Assembly: GCA_035493955.1 (NCBI GenBank)
Contig: DATJHI010000004.1
Coordinates: 1 to 64,000, forward strand
DNA: 64,000 nt
Reading direction: 5' to 3'
From: NCED01 sp035493955
GTDB lineage: Bacteria; Pseudomonadota; Alphaproteobacteria; Caulobacterales; Caulobacteraceae
The position numbers and the translations under genes were made by a program. Positions 62,699 to 64,000 of this stretch are shown here, piece by piece. The notes under the pieces are model-generated. The model was not told where the DNA came from, searched no databases, and saw only the letters and a program-made list of their open reading frames with translations. The stretch's first letter is position 1. Each line of letters opens with the position of its first letter.

Positions 62699-63877
62699 AT
62701 GACCGTCGCCTACCAGCCTCACGCTTTCGCCCGAACGGACCGCTCGTGGCTGGGACTCTGGTGGTGGACGACAGATCGCCTGCTTCTCGGCGCCACCGCG
62801 GCGCTGATCGGCCTCGGGGTGATGCTGTCGTTCGGGTCCAGCCCCGCGGCGGCCGCACGCATCGGCCTGTCCGACCCGTTCCATTTCGCGGTCCGCCAGT
62901 GTCTTTATGGCGGCATCGGCGCGGCCATCCTGGTGACGGTCTCGGCCCTGTCGCCCAAGGGCGTGCGGCGCCTGGCCTTGTTCGTCTACGTCATCGCCAT
63001 CGTCGTCATGGCCACGCTGCCCGTGGTCGGCCACAGCGCCAAGGGCGCGGCCCGCTGGCTGCAGCTCGGCGGCTTTTCGCTTCAGCCCTCCGAGTTCATG
63101 AAGCCGGCCCTGATCGTCCTGGCGTCCTGGATGTTCGCCGAGGCCCAGAAGGGGGAGGGCGTTCCGGGAGTCTCCATCGCCTTCGGACTCTACGGCCTGG
63201 CCGTGGTGCTGCTGCTGCTGGAGCCCGACGTCGGCCAGACCGTGCTGATCACCATCGCTTTCGGGGCCGCCTTCTTCATGGCCGGGGTGCCGTTCGGCTG
63301 GATGCTGCGCCTGGGGGCGGTGGCCGTCGGCGGCTTCGTCATGATCTATTTCACGTTCGGCCACGTGGCCGCGCGCTTCCACAAGTTCCTGTCGCCCGAA
63401 AGCGCCGACACCCACCAGATCGACCGCGCGGCCGAGGCCATCGCCGCGGGAGGCCTGTTCGGGCGAGGCCCGGGCGAAGGGGTGATGAAACGCCACGTGC
63501 CCGACCTGCACACCGACTTCATCTATTCGGTGGCCGCCGAGGAGTTCGGCCTGGTGTTCTCCCTCAGCCTGATCGCCCTCTTCGCCTTCGTGGTGGTGCG
63601 CGGCCTCTACAAGGCGATGAAGCTGTCGGACGCCTTCGAGCAGGTGGCCGCGGCCGGCCTGTTCGTGCTCCTGGGCCAGCAGGCGATCATCAATGTGGCG
63701 GTGAACCTGAACATGATCCCGACCAAGGGCATGACCCTTCCGTTCATCTCCTACGGCGGCTCGTCGATGCTGGCCATGGGCCTGACCCTGGGCATGGCCC
63801 TGGCCCTGACCCGTCGCCGCCCGGGCGCCTACAAGGCTCCCGAGGGCCTGGCGATGGCGGGGTCGGCGCTCGGCTGA
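62699..63877 (+). CDS. ftsW: FtsW, septal peptidoglycan glycosyltransferase (SEDS)
   Basis: 392 residues with about ten transmembrane helices. SEDS signatures: GHSAKGAARWLQLGGFSLQPSEFMK, LLLLEPDVGQTVL (with the catalytic Asp) and TKGMTLPFISYGGSSM. It polymerises lipid II at the septum with FtsI. Here it has its own upstream region of about 220 bp instead of following murD directly. murG starts 64 bp later. Confidence 0.97.
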   Translation: MTVAYQPHAFARTDRSWLGLWWWTTDRLLLGATAALIGLGVMLSFGSSPAAAARIGLSDPFHFAVRQCLYGGIGAAILVTVSALSPKGVRRLALFVYVIAIVVMATLPVVGHSAKGAARWLQLGGFSLQPSEFMKPALIVLASWMFAEAQKGEGVPGVSIAFGLYGLAVVLLLLEPDVGQTVLITIAFGAAFFMAGVPFGWMLRLGAVAVGGFVMIYFTFGHVAARFHKFLSPESADTHQIDRAAEAIAAGGLFGRGPGEGVMKRHVPDLHTDFIYSVAAEEFGLVFSLSLIALFAFVVVRGLYKAMKLSDAFEQVAAAGLFVLLGQQAIINVAVNLNMIPTKGMTLPFISYGGSSMLAMGLTLGMALALTRRRPGAYKAPEGLAMAGSALG

Positions 63878-63941
63878 TCGGCGCCTGCGCGAAGACGTGT
63901 AAACTGTACGGACTGCGGACCTTGTCGGACGGGAGTATTGC

Positions 63942-64000
63942 GTGACCGCGAGCCGCCTCGCCATCGTCGCCGCCGGAGGCACCGGCGGCCATCTGTTTCC
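63942..64000 (+). CDS. murG: MurG, start of the lipid II glycosyltransferase gene (partial)
   Basis: From a GTG at 63942 the frame reads VTASRLAIVAAGGTGGHLF up to the window edge. The AAGGTGGH loop is the N-terminal signature of MurG (UDP-GlcNAc to lipid I). Position after ftsW is the normal dcw order. Only about 19 residues are visible. Confidence 0.88.
   Translation, partial: MTASRLAIVAAGGTGGHLF

Overview
The window looks like a chromosome segment of a high-GC alphaproteobacterium, most likely a member of Caulobacteraceae (Caulobacter/Phenylobacterium type). Grounds for this are the very high third-position GC, frequent GTG and TTG starts, a DnaG without zinc-ribbon cysteines, the ilvBN-ilvC arrangement, and rnpB directly ahead of an alphaproteobacterial division/cell-wall (dcw) cluster. 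The genus is an inference; no 16S rRNA or other definitive marker is present. I found no tRNA, rRNA operon, CRISPR array or insertion sequence.

Layout. 1-4.1 kb: tail of a prophage-like block with a structural-type protein, a GH24 endolysin carrying its own C-terminal membrane segment, nested inner/outer spanin-like genes, a small membrane protein and a DUF6973-like cargo gene. 4.2-9.3 kb: accessory genes, including a frameshifted GNAT acetyltransferase, oligopeptidase B and a stand-alone AAA ATPase. 9.3-13.4 kb: dnaG-rpoD with a clear terminator. 13.4-17.1 kb: a gene-free stretch, a replication-initiator-like HTH gene with a mosaic reading frame, an RTX metalloprotease-type protein and small genes. 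17.1-28.7 kb: thyA-mazG-like-folA, mrp, hflKC, serB/miaA with overlapping divergent start codons, a GIY-YIG gene, a dehydrogenase and a tandem-domain esterase. 28.7-33.7 kb: an ilvBN leader with an attenuator-like terminator, ilvBN, and ilvC nearby. 33.7-45.1 kb: a hybrid histidine kinase, nucleoside-modifying and methyltransferase genes, a polyprenyl synthetase, a WecA/MraY-type glycosyltransferase, an aspartate aminotransferase, a TerB-DnaJ protein, an N-acetylmuramoyl-alanine amidase and an outer-membrane protein.

45.2-64 kb: RNase P RNA, a four-box MraZ operator, then mraZ-rsmH-ftsL-ftsI-murE-murF-mraY-murD in almost unbroken 1-8 bp overlaps. The series is interrupted for about 7.9 kb and resumes with ftsW and the start of murG. 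The interruption holds a compact six-gene operon: CDP-alcohol phosphotransferase, HAD hydrolase, sugar/alcohol nucleotidyltransferase, ATP-grasp-like protein, class III aminotransferase and Gfo/Idh/MocA dehydrogenase. Together they read as a pathway that makes an amino-alcohol or amino-cyclitol, activates it as a CDP derivative and transfers it to an acceptor, probably a lipid. I do not recognise the product. This is the best candidate in the window for an undescribed system.

Caveat: three loci in the first 15 kb (4.2, 5.1 and 14.2-14.4 kb) are best explained by small indels. These could be real gene decay or sequencing/assembly error.
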